From Arion vulgaris (lineage: Eukaryota; Mollusca; Gastropoda; Stylommatophora; Arionidae), in contig CM036765.1 of the NCBI GenBank assembly GCA_020796225.1, forward strand, positions 3,370,228 through 3,434,227: 64,000 nt of DNA, written 5' to 3'. The notes beneath the pieces were generated by a model, which saw only the letters and a list, made by a program, of their open reading frames with translations, was not told the DNA's origin and did no database searches. How positions within the stretch are numbered: position 1 is the first letter of the stretch; every line of letters begins with the position of its first letter. Both the position numbers and the translations under genes were made by a program. Of this stretch, positions 9,468 to 19,654 are shown piece after piece.

Positions 9468-12400
9468 TCATCTTGTCTTCTCTGTTACAGTGTTTAAAAA
9501 TAACTCATCGGTTGCCTGTTCTATGCCTGTAAGTTCTTCGGTGTTCTGCGGTGTAACTTTTTCTCTGAGTTCCTCCAAGCGGGTATGTCGCTCTGTATCC
9601 CGTGTTTGAGAAACTGATTCAATGTAATCACTTGGAGAATTAGAATGTGTCCCTCTGATACCTGTTTCAAGATAAGGTTTCACATTCTCAGATGATTTCT
9701 CATCTATAAAATCCAAACCACGTTTACCAACGAACATTGGAGCGCCTCGCCTCCCGACAAAAAGGGCGCCCCGTCTGCCAACAAACATTGGAGCACCTCG
9801 TCTGCCGACAAAAAAGGGAGCTCCTCGTTTACCAACAAACATTGGAGCACCTCGTCTCCCGACAAAAAGGGCGCCCACGTCTGCCAACAAACATTGGAGC
9901 ACCTCGTCTGCCGACAAAAAAGGGAGCTCCACGTTTACCAACAAACATTGGAGCACCTCGTTTATTGCCATCTAGCTCTGTGTTTGAACTCAGCCAATCA
10001 AGATCCACTATATGATTTCCAGAAATCTTTTCCTCGTCTCGTTTGCCAACAAAGAATGGAGCACCTCGTTTGCCAACAAATTTAGGAGCGGCTCTTTTGT
10101 CCTCAGAAAGTTGTTGTTCCTCATCTAAGGAACCAGTTTCATCCAGACGTTTTCCCACGAACATTGGGGAAGCACGTTTACCCACAAAAAAGGGTGGACC
10201 TCTCCTACCTACGAATTTTGGAGCCCGTCTTTTATTCTCCATGGAAGAAAGTGTTTGATCTTGAATGTTAGATTTTACAGAACGCTTCTCCACAAATTTC
10301 GGCTGTCCTCGCTTTCCAACAAAAAATGGAGCTCCCCGTTTACCAACAAAGAAAGGGGCACCGCGTCTATCTATATCCCTCGCTGTGCTACCACTGTTGT
10401 CTGCCAATGAATGTTCAACCTCATCAAATTCAGAAGGTGTATCACGTTTTCCAACAAATGTTGGAGCTTTCCGTTTGCCAACAAAGAAAGGGGCACCTCG
10501 TATTTTAATAAATATTGGGGTATCCTTCTTGTTTTCTAAAAACCAGTTGAGATCCTCTTCTGATGATAATTCATTCCATGGTTTGCCTTCCAAGTGTGCA
10601 TAATCTCGCTTTCCTACAAAGAAAGGAGCCCCTCTTCTGCCTACAAATTTTGGAGCTTTTCGTTTGCTATCTACAAGTGATATATCGTCATCTTCGAGTT
10701 GTAATACTGGAGCCCGTTTCCCCACAAAATATGGTGAACCTCGCCTACCCACGAATTTTGGAGCCCGTCTTTTATTCTCTGTAGAGGTGGATGTCTGCTC
10801 TTGAACATCTGATTTTACAGAACGTTTCTCAACATACTTCGGTTGTTCTCGTTTTCCAACAAAAAATGGAGCTCCCCGTTTACCAACAAAAAAAGGTGGA
10901 CCCCGTCTATCTATATACCTTGCTGCGTTAGCACTGTGGTCTGCAAGTGAAATTTCCTCCTCATCAAATTCCGACGGTGTATCACGTTTTCCAACAAAAA
11001 ATGGAGCTCCCCGTTTACCAACAAAAAAAGGTGGACCCCGTCTATCTATATACCTTGCTGCGTTACCACTGTGGTCTGCAAGTGAAGGTTGATCCTCATC
11101 AAATTCCGACGGTGTATCACGTTTTCCAACAAAAAATGGAGCTCCCCGTTTACCAACAAAAAAAGGTGGACCCCGTCTATCTATATACCTTGCTGCGTTA
11201 CCACTGTGGTCTGCAAGTGAAGGTTGATCCTCATCAAATTCAGACGGTGTATCACGCTTTCCAACAAAAAATGGAGCTCCCCGTTTGCCAACAAAAAAAG
11301 GTGGACCCCGTCTATCTATATACCTTGCTGCGTTACCACTGTGGTCTGCAAGTGAAGGTTGATCCTCATCAAATTCAGACGGTGTATCACGCTTTCCAAC
11401 AAAAAATGGAGCTCCCCGTTTGCCAACAAAATAAGGTGGACCCCGTCTATCTATATACCTTGCTGCGTTAGCACTGTGGTCTGCAAGTGAAGGTTGATCC
11501 TCATCAAATTCAGACGGTGTATCACGCTTTCCAACAAAAAATGGAGCTCCCCGTTTGCCAACAAAATAAGGTGGACCCCGTCTATCTATATACCTTGCTG
11601 CGTTACCACTGTGGTCTGCAAGTGAAGGTTGATCCTCATCAAATTCCGACGGTGTATCACGTTTTCCAACAAAAATGGAGCTCCCGTTTGCCAACAAAAT
11701 AAGGTGGACCCGTCTATCTATATACTGCTGCGTTAGCACTGTGGTCTACAAGTGAAATTTCCTCCTCATCAAATTCAGACGGTGTATCACGTTTTCCTAC
11801 AAATTTTGGGGCTGCTCGATTGCCAACAAAGAAAGGTGCACCTCGTATTTTTAGAAATATCGGGGTACCCCAATCCCAGCCGTCAAAGTATGGAGATTCT
11901 CGCTTACCGACAAAGTAAGGAGCCCCTCTTCTTCCTACAAATTTTGGAGCTTTTCTCTTGCCATCTAAAAGTGAGATACCGTCATCCTGGAGCTGTAGTA
12001 CCGGATCACGCTTACCCACAAACATAGGCGCTCTTCGTTTACCAACAAAATATGGAGCTCCACGCCTTCCAACAAACTTTGGTGCAGCTCTCTTGTCTCC
12101 AAAAAGGGATCTTTCATTGTCTTCAGAAGAAATCTTCGAAAAATAATCATCATTAAATATTGGAGGCATTCTTTTACCAACAAAGTAAGGGCGTCTTTTT
12201 TTCTAAAAATTGCTGTTCCATTTGCTTGTCGTCTGGGAATGAGATGCTAGTGTCAGAAAGAAGACCAGTAGTACGTTTTCCCATGAAGTACGGATCTGAT
12301 CTTCTGAATGTCTCTTTGTATTCTTGAGCGGATAAGTAAGGAGAAGAAAAGGCTGCACTGGAAGGTCGGAAAACTTGATATCGTCTATCAAGAAAGATTG

Positions 12401-12970
12401 GAAAATTTTCCTTTGTAGAACTTATATCTGAATCAAAATCTTCATCAGAAAATGGAATCTTTGTTTCTCGCTTGTCAAGGCGATGGTCATCTTGATGTAT
12501 GCTTCTGCTGTCCATGTTACCTTCTTCTGATAATGGATCCTCGTAATTATATGTATTCTTATCTGGTTGTTTTGTGAGCGAAAGCTGCAGTGATTCCCTG
12601 TCTGATCTTATAGGAGTAAGCAAAAAATCGACATCTCTATTTGTGAAGTTTTTTATTCTATGTTTGTGATTTGTTTCTTGTGGATCATTTTCTCCAGCAA
12701 TGGCACTGTCACTATTGGTAGAGATCTCGTTAGAAAAAGTGTCAGGGGATAAGTCAAAGTTTGGCTTGTTAGATACAGTTGATTGGTACCTCAAAATATT
12801 ATCGAAATTTTCATCACCAATTGTTTTCTGATCTATTTTATTATGTGCAGTATGCGAGTTTAGATGCGGCTGCGATTGCTGCTGCTGCTGCTGCTGCTGC
12901 TGATGTTGTTTAGGCATCTGCGCAAGTGTCACGCCAATTTTTGAGCTGACAGCAGGAGCGCTTTGTGTTT
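9468..12970 (-). CDS. Mytilus inhibitory peptide (MIP)-type neuropeptide precursor, main exon
   Basis: Secreted prohormone for amidated hexapeptides. MIPs inhibit muscle contraction in Mytilus, and related peptides act as inhibitory neuromodulators in gastropods. The minus strand carries more than 40 copies of x-x-P-x-F-V-G-(K/R)-R: about 14 GAPFFV, 5 GPPFFV, 5 GAPMFV, plus GPPYFV, GAPYFV, GSPYFV, AAPKFV, RAPKFV, KAPKFV, RAPMFV, KAPTFV and ASPMFV. KR/RR are convertase sites and the Gly supplies the C-terminal amide. The N-terminal third (12970-12210) has a polyglutamine tract, acidic spacers and early sites (RYQVFR, SDPYFMGKR). The C-terminal tail (9729-9468) is a non-repetitive acidic stretch ending VTEKTR. 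No ATG or signal peptide is visible: the frame is open up to 13020, and likely splice acceptors (tttcacag at 12971, gctgtcag at 12946) imply a separate 5' exon, not found. Three frame changes (about 12196-12202, 11671-11726, 9869-9880) look like consensus errors. Family assignment is firm; the exact 5' boundary is not. Confidence 0.93.
10976..11786 (-). repeat. 135-bp in-frame tandem duplications inside the MIP precursor
   Basis: The marker ggtgtatcac recurs at 10976, 11111, 11246, 11381, 11516, 11651 and 11781, i.e. five spacings of 135 bp and one of 130. Each 45-residue unit holds an acidic spacer beginning DTPSEFDE, then YIDRR, then one GPP(Y/F)FV peptide and one GAPFFV peptide with GKR. 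Near-identity at the nucleotide level points to recent duplication or gene conversion. Diverged relatives of the unit occur near 10434 and 11786. Confidence 0.95.
12849..12903 (-). repeat. CAG-type polyglutamine tract in the MIP precursor
   Basis: A run of glutamine codons near the N-terminal end of the visible exon gives about ten Gln in a row, then SQPHLNSH. It is a hydrophilic spacer and likely length-polymorphic. Confidence 0.9.
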
Positions 12971-13079
12971 CTGTGAAATTAGATTCAAATATAATATGAT
13001 TATTTGTAATATTTGTCTTTCAAGTTTGTCAACAAAGTTAGTACTTAACAAATCTAAGGATTAAACAACTTCTTCTCGC

Positions 13080-13262
13080 CTCTAGTTGAAACGGTACTTG
13101 GTTCGCTCCCTCGTGTAGCTATCTGGATATTTCTCTAGAGGTTACCTGGTCTCAGTGTAACTGAGATCAAGTTCCTAGTCTTAACGGATACTACGATAAA
13201 ACATGGGTTACGTGTTCAAGTCCAGCAGTTAAAAGAACAATTGACAGTTCAAAATCTAAAAT
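13080..13262 (+). mobile_element. SINE S1, head and middle
   Basis: It contains the tRNA-like B-box region (acttggttcgctccctcg), then ctggatatttctctagag, gagatcaagttcctagtc, and the gacagttcaaaat…gcaggctg segment shared with the other S1 copies. It lies just upstream of the MIP exon on the opposite strand, probably in an intron. Confidence 0.75.
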
Positions 13263-13299
13263 AGCAGGCTGCAATTCTTGTTTGCTAATAAATCTATCA

Positions 13300-14390
13300 A
13301 CATCAATAACTCGCTAATAAATCTATCCATCAATAACTCACTAATAAATCTGTTTATCAATTGCTCACATAAACTAATAAGTAGATCCACAAATCTCGCT
13401 TTCATTCACTTATTGATAAATGTATTCACTAATTGCTTACAAATGTATCGATAAATGTATTCACTAATTGCTTACAAATGTATCGATAAATGTATTCAAT
13501 AATTGCTTACAAATGAATCGATTGACAAATGTATTCACTAATTGCTTACAAATGAATCGATTGACAAATGTATTCACTAATTATGCCTGACAAATGAATC
13601 AAGATCTGAAAATGTATTCACTAATTGCTTACAAATGAATCGATAAATGTATTCACTAATTGCTTACAAATGTATCGATAAATGTATTCACTAATTGCTT
13701 ACAAATGTATCGATAAATGTATTCACTAATTGCTTACACATGTATCGATAAATGTATTCATTATTGCTTACATGTATCGATAAATGTATTCATTAATTGC
13801 TTAACATGTATCGATAAATGTATTCATTAATTGCTTACACATGTATCGATAAATGTATTCATTAATTGCTTACACATGTATCGATAAATGTATTCATTAA
13901 TTGCTTACACATGTATCGATAAATGTATTCATTAATTGCTTACACATGTATCGATAAATGTATTCACTAATTGCTTACAAATGTATCGATAAATGTATTC
14001 ACTAATTGCTTACAAATGTATCGATAAATGTATTCACTAATTGCTTACAGAATGAAAATGTATTCACTAATGCTTACAAATGTATCGACAAATGTATTCA
14101 CTAATTTCTTACAAATGTATCGACTGATAAATGTATTCATTAATTGCTTACAAATGTATCGACAAATGTATTCATTAATTGCTTACAATGTATCGACTAA
14201 TGTATTCACTAATTGCTTACAAATGTATCGACAAATGTATTCACTAATTGCTTACAAATGTATCGACTGACAAATGTATTCACTAATTGCTTACAAATGT
14301 ATCGACTGAAAAATGTATTCATTAATTGCTTACAAATGTATCGACAAATGTATTCATTAATTGCTTACAAATGTATCGACTGACAAAACT
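13300..14390. repeat. Satellite array, 35-bp unit x~27
   Basis: AT-rich unit with core cgataaatgtattcactaat plus tgcttacaaatgtat. The first ~130 bp are degenerate. Variants atcgataa, atcgacaa and atcgactgacaa occur in blocks. It lies on the 5' side of the MIP exon, so it is likely intronic if the signal-peptide exon is farther upstream. Confidence 0.93.
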
Positions 14391-14504
14391 CAATATAATT
14401 TAATGTCCAGCCCTTGATTATTTCTCATTGATGATTAAAGGTTGCATTGCTTGCCGATGTGTTAGAAACAGATCACTTACACAATCGTTTCGGCAACGAT
14501 TACA

Positions 14505-14886
14505 ATTTCGCCTCCCCCCGAGTGGTTACCTGGGCCCAATTTTGGGGTGCAAAGAATATAATTTCTGTCACCTGCCACGCATGTCGTAAGAGGCGACTAA
14601 GAAGGTTAGGCTGAAATCGGATGCATGTGTCCTAAATGTGTAGAAGTCAACCTACTGCCTTGCATGACGGCTGGGGACAGCCAAAGGCTAACGGAGAGCG
14701 AACCCAGTAAACGTTTGCTGAATCTGGACACATCACCGAAGGATAAGCACCAGAGCTCCAAAATGACGCTGAAGATGGGACGAAGCCCACTCATGGTAAG
14801 AATGCATGAATCAGATTTCCCCATGAATGAATTTATGGATAGTTCTGGTACATCGATCTTTTAGGTGATCGCGAGAGAGAGAGAGA
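14505..14886 (+). mobile_element. SINE S4 with (GA)n tail
   Basis: About 380 bp containing gcatgtcgtaagaggcgact, then aaggttaggctgaaatcgg, then ccagtaaacgtttgctgaat, ending …ttctggtacatcgatc and (GA)n. A reverse copy lies at 50816-51165 and a short 3' piece at 52822-52905. The gcatgtcgtaagaggcgact core is shared with the SG family. An open frame across it is not a gene. Confidence 0.8.
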
Positions 14887-14996
14887 AATTCGTCTCAATT
14901 TTAAAAGGTTGAAGTACCAATGTTGTGCTGGATAAATTAGGGAATTGACTATTCTGTCAGCTCAGCAGTTTACTTTCGTCATTACATCTATCTTAT

Positions 14997-15186
14997 GACG
15001 CGCACTGATACACAATCAGAAATAGTTCTTTGTGGTGTGGAGGTAAGGTGATCACATATCAATCGACGCGCACTGATACACAATCAGAAATAGTTCTTTG
15101 TGGTGTGGAGGTAAGGTGATCACATATCGCACGCATGATCACATCAAATAGTTCTTGTGGTGTGGAGGTAGGTGATCACATATCTT
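14997..15186. repeat. Tandem repeat, ~68-bp unit x2.7
   Basis: Copies of gcgcactgatacacaatcag, then agttctttgtggtgtggagg and taaggtgatcacatatc. The last copy has several single-base deletions. The part agttctttgtggtgtggagg resembles the tRNA-like head of SINE S1, which follows directly. Confidence 0.9.
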
Positions 15187-15360
15187 CGTAGAACTATCTC
15201 AGGATGGTTTTTTCTTATATTTGGATATTTTCCGAGATTCCTGATCTCAGGGTAGGTGAGAGCATGTTCCTAGTCCTATCGAAGACAGACGATAAAACTT
15301 ATGTACCGTGTTCAAAATGAGCCATTAAAAGAATCCTTAACAGTTGAAAATCAATAAGAG
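15184..15360 (+). mobile_element. SINE S1, middle part
   Basis: Contains tggatattttccgagattcc, gagcatgttcctagtcctat, cgataaaac and cagttgaaaat as in other S1 copies. Its head has been drawn into the adjacent 68-bp duplication. A (ttatg)n run follows at 15361-15386. Confidence 0.75.
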
Positions 15361-15386
15361 TTATGTTATGTTATGTTATGTTATGT

Positions 15387-15692
15387 GATCGACGTCATAA
15401 CACATTGGGCATTTTCATGCGTGCTCTGTCCTCCGCTGCAGCAGCCATCCCAAAGTCTATTTCCTCACAGTATCTATGAGAAGTTAATTAGTATACCTCC
15501 TCTCTCTACCACAAAGACGACACTGTCTGGCATGTCCAAACTTAACTTCAAATTCTTGGACTCATTCCAGTTTCTGAGACTCGTCCATAATCTCGATACG
15601 TGTATGCTGTTAAGCCACTCCAAAGATAACATTCATTAAAAAACACATTTTCACAAAAATGGAAATTGTTACTATCTTAAAAATTGAATTGA
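15387..15692. other. No recognisable feature
   Basis: About 300 bases of unique-looking sequence. A plus-strand open frame (15373-15639) has no recognisable domain. Confidence 0.4.
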
Positions 15693-15835
15693 GTACCCTG
15701 ACAGGTGTTTTATCGTTAATGTACTGGCGATGAGATCGTTCCTGTGTAAGAAAGCCATCAAATAACACAAGGTTACTCACCAACGTGCAATGATGATGAT
15801 GATTCTATCAATAGATCAATCAATCAAATCTCTAG
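15693..15835 (+). mobile_element. SINE S1, 3' body and (TCAA)n tail
   Basis: Contains gatgagatcgttcctgtgta, agaaagccatc, acaaggttactc and ends in atcaatcaatca. This is the same 3' module as at 3903 and 53440. Confidence 0.65.
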
Positions 15836-15857
15836 TGAAACAAAATAAAAATCGTGG

Positions 15858-16055
15858 CATATTCTTTGCAGGACCTCACCATCATAGTTGTTGATTTTCT
15901 ATGCACCACTTATACGTTCAGTTATTTGCAATTGTTTTCTGAACAGTCAGGTCTATTTTTAACATTCGTAAAAATCCACGAGGACGAATTTGCTTCCAAA
16001 TTACCTGCCGCGGAGTTGGATACCAGGTACCCTTAGGTTCTGAACGAGCTCATTA
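15858..16055 (-). mobile_element. tRNA-derived SINE S3
   Basis: Reverse-oriented homologue of 20738-20945. The head at the right end reads on the minus strand as a tRNA-like A-box (cttagcggtaatgagctcg). The body contains the complement of gaatttgcttccaaattacc and gtgcatagaaaatcaac. It is degenerate. Confidence 0.7.
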
Positions 16056-16172
16056 CCGCTAAGCCCCTTTAGTGTGTAGAAGTAAACAATTTTAAAATAT
16101 TTTTTTCTGCTTCAGCTTTTTGTGCCTTTGAAGCTCCTGATGATAAAGCCCAGTTAATACTTGAATAGAACA

Positions 16173-16203
<31 letters not shown>

Positions 16204-16234
16204 CTCTCTCTCTCTCTCTAGCCTATGAGAGATA

Positions 16235-16510
16235 TATACTTCTTCTTCTTCAAACACTCCATATCGAGCATTTGTTAAACCACTCTTTGTAATTTGTATG
16301 TGATCTGAGCCTAAGAGTCACTGAACGTTGTGCCAGTTATGCGCCTACAAGTAGGCCACCACATCCGATTTCTGCAACGCCTTTTATTTACTAACAAAGC
16401 TTCCCTAGGCCCCTACCTCATTCAACTCTTAGACATGCCTTGTGTACATGCCTTGTAGGTTGCAGCGGACCTACTATTCTTTGCTTCCCCTGTGACACAC
16501 GGGCGAACGT
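16235..16510 (-). mobile_element. SG repeat (~270 bp, (GAA)n tail)
   Basis: Reverse copy of the SG family: the (GAA)n tail is at the left, then tccatatcgagcatttgtta, aagtaggccaccacatccga, tgccttgtaggttgcagcgg and cacacgggcg. Other copies lie at 19655, 24923, 27362, 29095, 40290 and 59097. A (TC)n/(TTTC) run precedes it at 16172-16219. Confidence 0.85.
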
Positions 16511-17004
16511 ATCCAATCCCCAGAGTAAATCCCCGTTTAGTAGCTGCATACAAAGATTTTTATGGAATATAAAATCGACCAGTATACTACTCTGGTAAGT
16601 GTTGTAACAACATTGCAACACTAATTATCAAAATCACAATGCAACCATAAACATAATTATATTGTATTGAACACATTGAAGAGAATTTGAAAAGTGAACA
16701 AGGCTTACAAAGACATCTTGTGTCTTACCTGCGGAGACCAGGAAGTTGAGACATGACGTCATCAAATGAAAATGGCAGTGGACTGCATGTTACCAGTAGG
16801 ATTGTCTTATTCGTCTCTCACCTTAACGACTAGATGAAATCAAGTCTGAAAATAAACCAAAATAAAATAAACACAGTTACAACAGGCAAAAATCACAAGA
16901 TTCAAAAGGACAGGTTTCGGTATGAATGGATGTCGTCTATAGAAGTTTCTAACCTCCAGAGGCTTACATGAATAAACTGATAAACTGTCCTGGGCATGCG
17001 GTTT
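16511..17004. other. No recognisable feature
   Basis: About 490 bases without a supported gene, repeat or RNA. Confidence 0.4.
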
Positions 17005-17340
17005 GTTTACGGTAATGAGGAGCGGACAGGCTTGCATCAACAGCATCGATTGTTGGGGAGTTGGAGATGGATAAAGGGGATGTTCCTCGGTCTCTTCGCG
17101 ACTGTCTGTTGGATGAGGACACTAAAATATATGTTGAATCAATCCAGTGATTTAAGCAGTTTGGAGTTACCCGTTGTACAAGTAGAACTGGATGCCTGAG
17201 AGGCAGAGTGTGGAGCGTGTTTAATCAACAAACCACGGGAACCAACAGTATGCATACTCTTCGATATCTGTTGGGGAGACTGAGCACCTATGGATCTGCC
17301 TGGAGTCCAATGACATCAGTTTAGTAACCAATAACCACAC
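17005..17340 (+). mobile_element. Dispersed repeat X, intact copy
   Basis: A ~335-bp element also found at about 43340-43805. It contains, once each, gcttgcatcaacagcatcga with ttgttggggagttg, and ttaagcagtttggagttacc. In the other copy these two segments have become a 2.8-kb and a 0.17-kb tandem array. Fragmented frames (GTNSMHTLRYLLGR, LSTYGSAWSPMTSV) suggest it was once coding, probably an upstream part of the LINE-D element that follows. It has stops and is not a live gene. Confidence 0.75.
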
Positions 17341-17690
17341 AGGTCCCAGAATATTCATCTATCTGGGGCGTATTTTCTCAGAATGTGGTAAAATGGACAG
17401 AGAAAATCGAGACTAGATGCCAAAAGGTCAATGCAGTGACATACCAGCTGTCCCCACTCCACAAACACCCAAACATAGACATTGCAATTATTCGACAACT
17501 GATCAATTGTATATTTCTACCAATTCTCTGTTATCAATATCAAACATGATCTCTCTAACTAAATCACAAGAAAGAAAGATCATAATATGTAAATGAACTG
17601 TGAAAAGCTGTCAATGTTACAAGACGGATAGATTGAGAAATAAGAACATTAGAAATGTCATTGGAACCCAACCATGCATACAACATATTA
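17341..17690 (+). pseudogene. LINE-D, reverse-transcriptase 3' region
   Basis: With frameshifts allowed, the plus strand reads FIYLGRIFSECGKMDRE, IETRCQKVNAVTYQLSPLLK-like residues, an RQLINCIFLPILCYQYQ segment, and then SLTKSQERKII. This is the region C-terminal to the RT catalytic core in non-LTR elements. It runs into arrays built from the next part of the same ORF. Confidence 0.8.
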
Positions 17691-18065
17691 GAAGACAACA
17701 AATAAAATGGCCCAGTCACCTAATGAGAATCACACCATACATCCAACATATTAGAAGATCATCTAATGAGAATCACACCAAGCATCCAACATATTAGAAG
17801 ATCATCTAATGAGAATCACACCATACATCCAACATATTAGAAGATTATCTAATGAGAATCACACCATACATCCAACATATTAGAAGATCATCTAATGAGA
17901 ATCACACCATACATCCAACATATTAGAAGATTATCTAATGAGAATCACACCATACATCCAACATATTAGAAGATTATCTAATGAGAATCACACCATACAT
18001 CCAACATATTAGAAGATCATCTAATGAGAATCACACCAAGCATCCAACATATTAGAAGACCACAA
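17690..18065. repeat. Tandem repeat, 43-bp unit x~8, inside LINE-D
   Basis: Copies of catccaacatattagaagat followed by catctaatgagaatcacacc. The unit equals the LINE-D segment encoding HIRR…HLMRI and is flanked by LINE-D sequence on both sides. Confidence 0.95.
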
Positions 18066-19172
18066 ATAAAATGGTTCAGTCATCTAATGAGAATGAAACC
18101 AGATCTACTGCCATCTAATGAGAGTGAAACCAGATCTACTACCATCTAATGAGAATGAAACCAGATCTACTATCATCTAATGAGAATGAAACCAGATCTA
18201 CTATCATCTAATGAGAATGAAACCAGATCTACTATCATCTAATGAGAATGAAACCAGATCTACTATCATCTAATGAGAATGAAACCAGATCTACTATCAT
18301 CTAATGAGAATGAAACCAGATCTACTATCATCTAATGAGAATGAAACCAGATCTACTATCATCTAATGAGAATGAAACCAGATCTACTATCATCTAATGA
18401 GAATGAAACCAGATCTACTATCATCTAATGAGAATGAAACCAGATCTACTATCATCTAATGAGAATGAAACCAGATCTACTATCATCTAATGAGAATGAA
18501 ACCAGATCTACTATCATCTAATGAGAATGAAACCAGATCTACTATCATCTAATGAGAATGAAACCAGATCTACTATCATCTAATGAGAATGAAACCAGAT
18601 CTACTATCATCTAATGAGAATGAAACCAGATCTACTATCATCTAATGAGAATGAAACCAGATCTACTATCATCTAATGAGAATGAAACCAGATCTACTAC
18701 CATCTAATGAGAATGAAACCAGATCTACTATCATCTAATGAGAATGAAACCAGATCTACTATCATCTAATGAGAATGAAACCAGATCTACTATCATCTAA
18801 TGAGAATGAAACCAGATCTACTATCATCTAATGAGAATGAAACCAGATCTACTATCATCTAATGAGAATGAAACCAGATCTACTATCATCTAATGAGAAT
18901 GAAACCAGATCTATTATCATCTAATGAGAATGAAACTAGATCTACTATCATCTAATGAGAATGAAACCAGATCTACTATCATCTAATGAGAATGAAACCA
19001 GATCTACTATCATCTAATGAGAATGAAACCAGATCTACTATCATCTAATGAGAATGAAACCAGATCTATTATCATCTAATGAGAATGAAACTAGATCTAC
19101 TATCATCTAATGAGAATGAAACCAGATCTACTATCATCTAATGAGAATGAAACCAGATCTACTATCATCTAA
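18066..19172. repeat. Satellite array, 31-bp unit x~35, inside LINE-D
   Basis: Highly uniform copies of catctaatgagaatgaaacc plus agatctactat. The unit is the LINE-D stretch encoding SHLMRMKPDLLP. The rest of the LINE-D C-terminus follows the array. Confidence 0.97.
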
Positions 19173-19345
19173 TGCCTATAACAACCGGCAAACTGGTCAC
19201 AGAGGAAAGAGGAAGACCAAGAACAAGATGGATAGATAATATCACATAAATTATGCAAACTCAAAGACTAACAACTACAGATGCAACACACGTGGCACAT
19301 GATAGAAAACTGAAACTCCCCACGGCGCTTCACGACACTTGGGGA
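19173..19345 (+). pseudogene. LINE-D C-terminal end
   Basis: After the array the sequence continues in LINE-D style: a RQTGHRGKRKTK-like stretch with a shifted GRPRTRWIDNI-type motif, then DATHVAHDRKLKLP-type residues. The frame is broken. From 19346 to 19572 nothing recognisable is seen. Confidence 0.7.
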
Positions 19346-19572
19346 TAAGACAAAACACACAACTAAATTCAAAGAAATATAAAACAGTTGATATAGCATA
19401 GACGCATTGTTGGGTTATCTTTAGAGAGTCAATTAACATTAACTCTTTCGATACCATGAACGATATCGAGCTGTGATCAGAATATTGACTTATGACGCCA
19501 TCAGTTTTGTCACACAAAAATTCGGTGTTTTACGTTGTTTGCTGTAGGTGTATCTTTATTTCATTTGATTTA

Positions 19573-19650
19573 ATTTACTCAAGAAACTGGTTTAGAAATG
19601 AATATATCAGGAGAACAGTGAATACAACATCAGTAATGAACTTCATTACG
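19573..19650 (+). pseudogene. LINE-D fragment
   Basis: Encodes NWFRNEYIRRTVNTTSVMN, matching NWFRNEYISKNVGTTSILN at 55115-55175. It is a short piece abutting an SG repeat. Confidence 0.7.
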
Positions 19651-19654
19651 ATTG

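Noticed and set aside
9418..12146. Plus-strand frames opposite the MIP precursor (LPTK/VCQQ repeats)
   Set aside because: They are antisense shadows of the minus-strand peptide repeats. Only the minus strand gives the cleavage and amidation logic.
14606..14864. Short frames on both strands with some complexity
   Set aside because: The stretch is SINE S4, present again at 50816-51165 with different indels.
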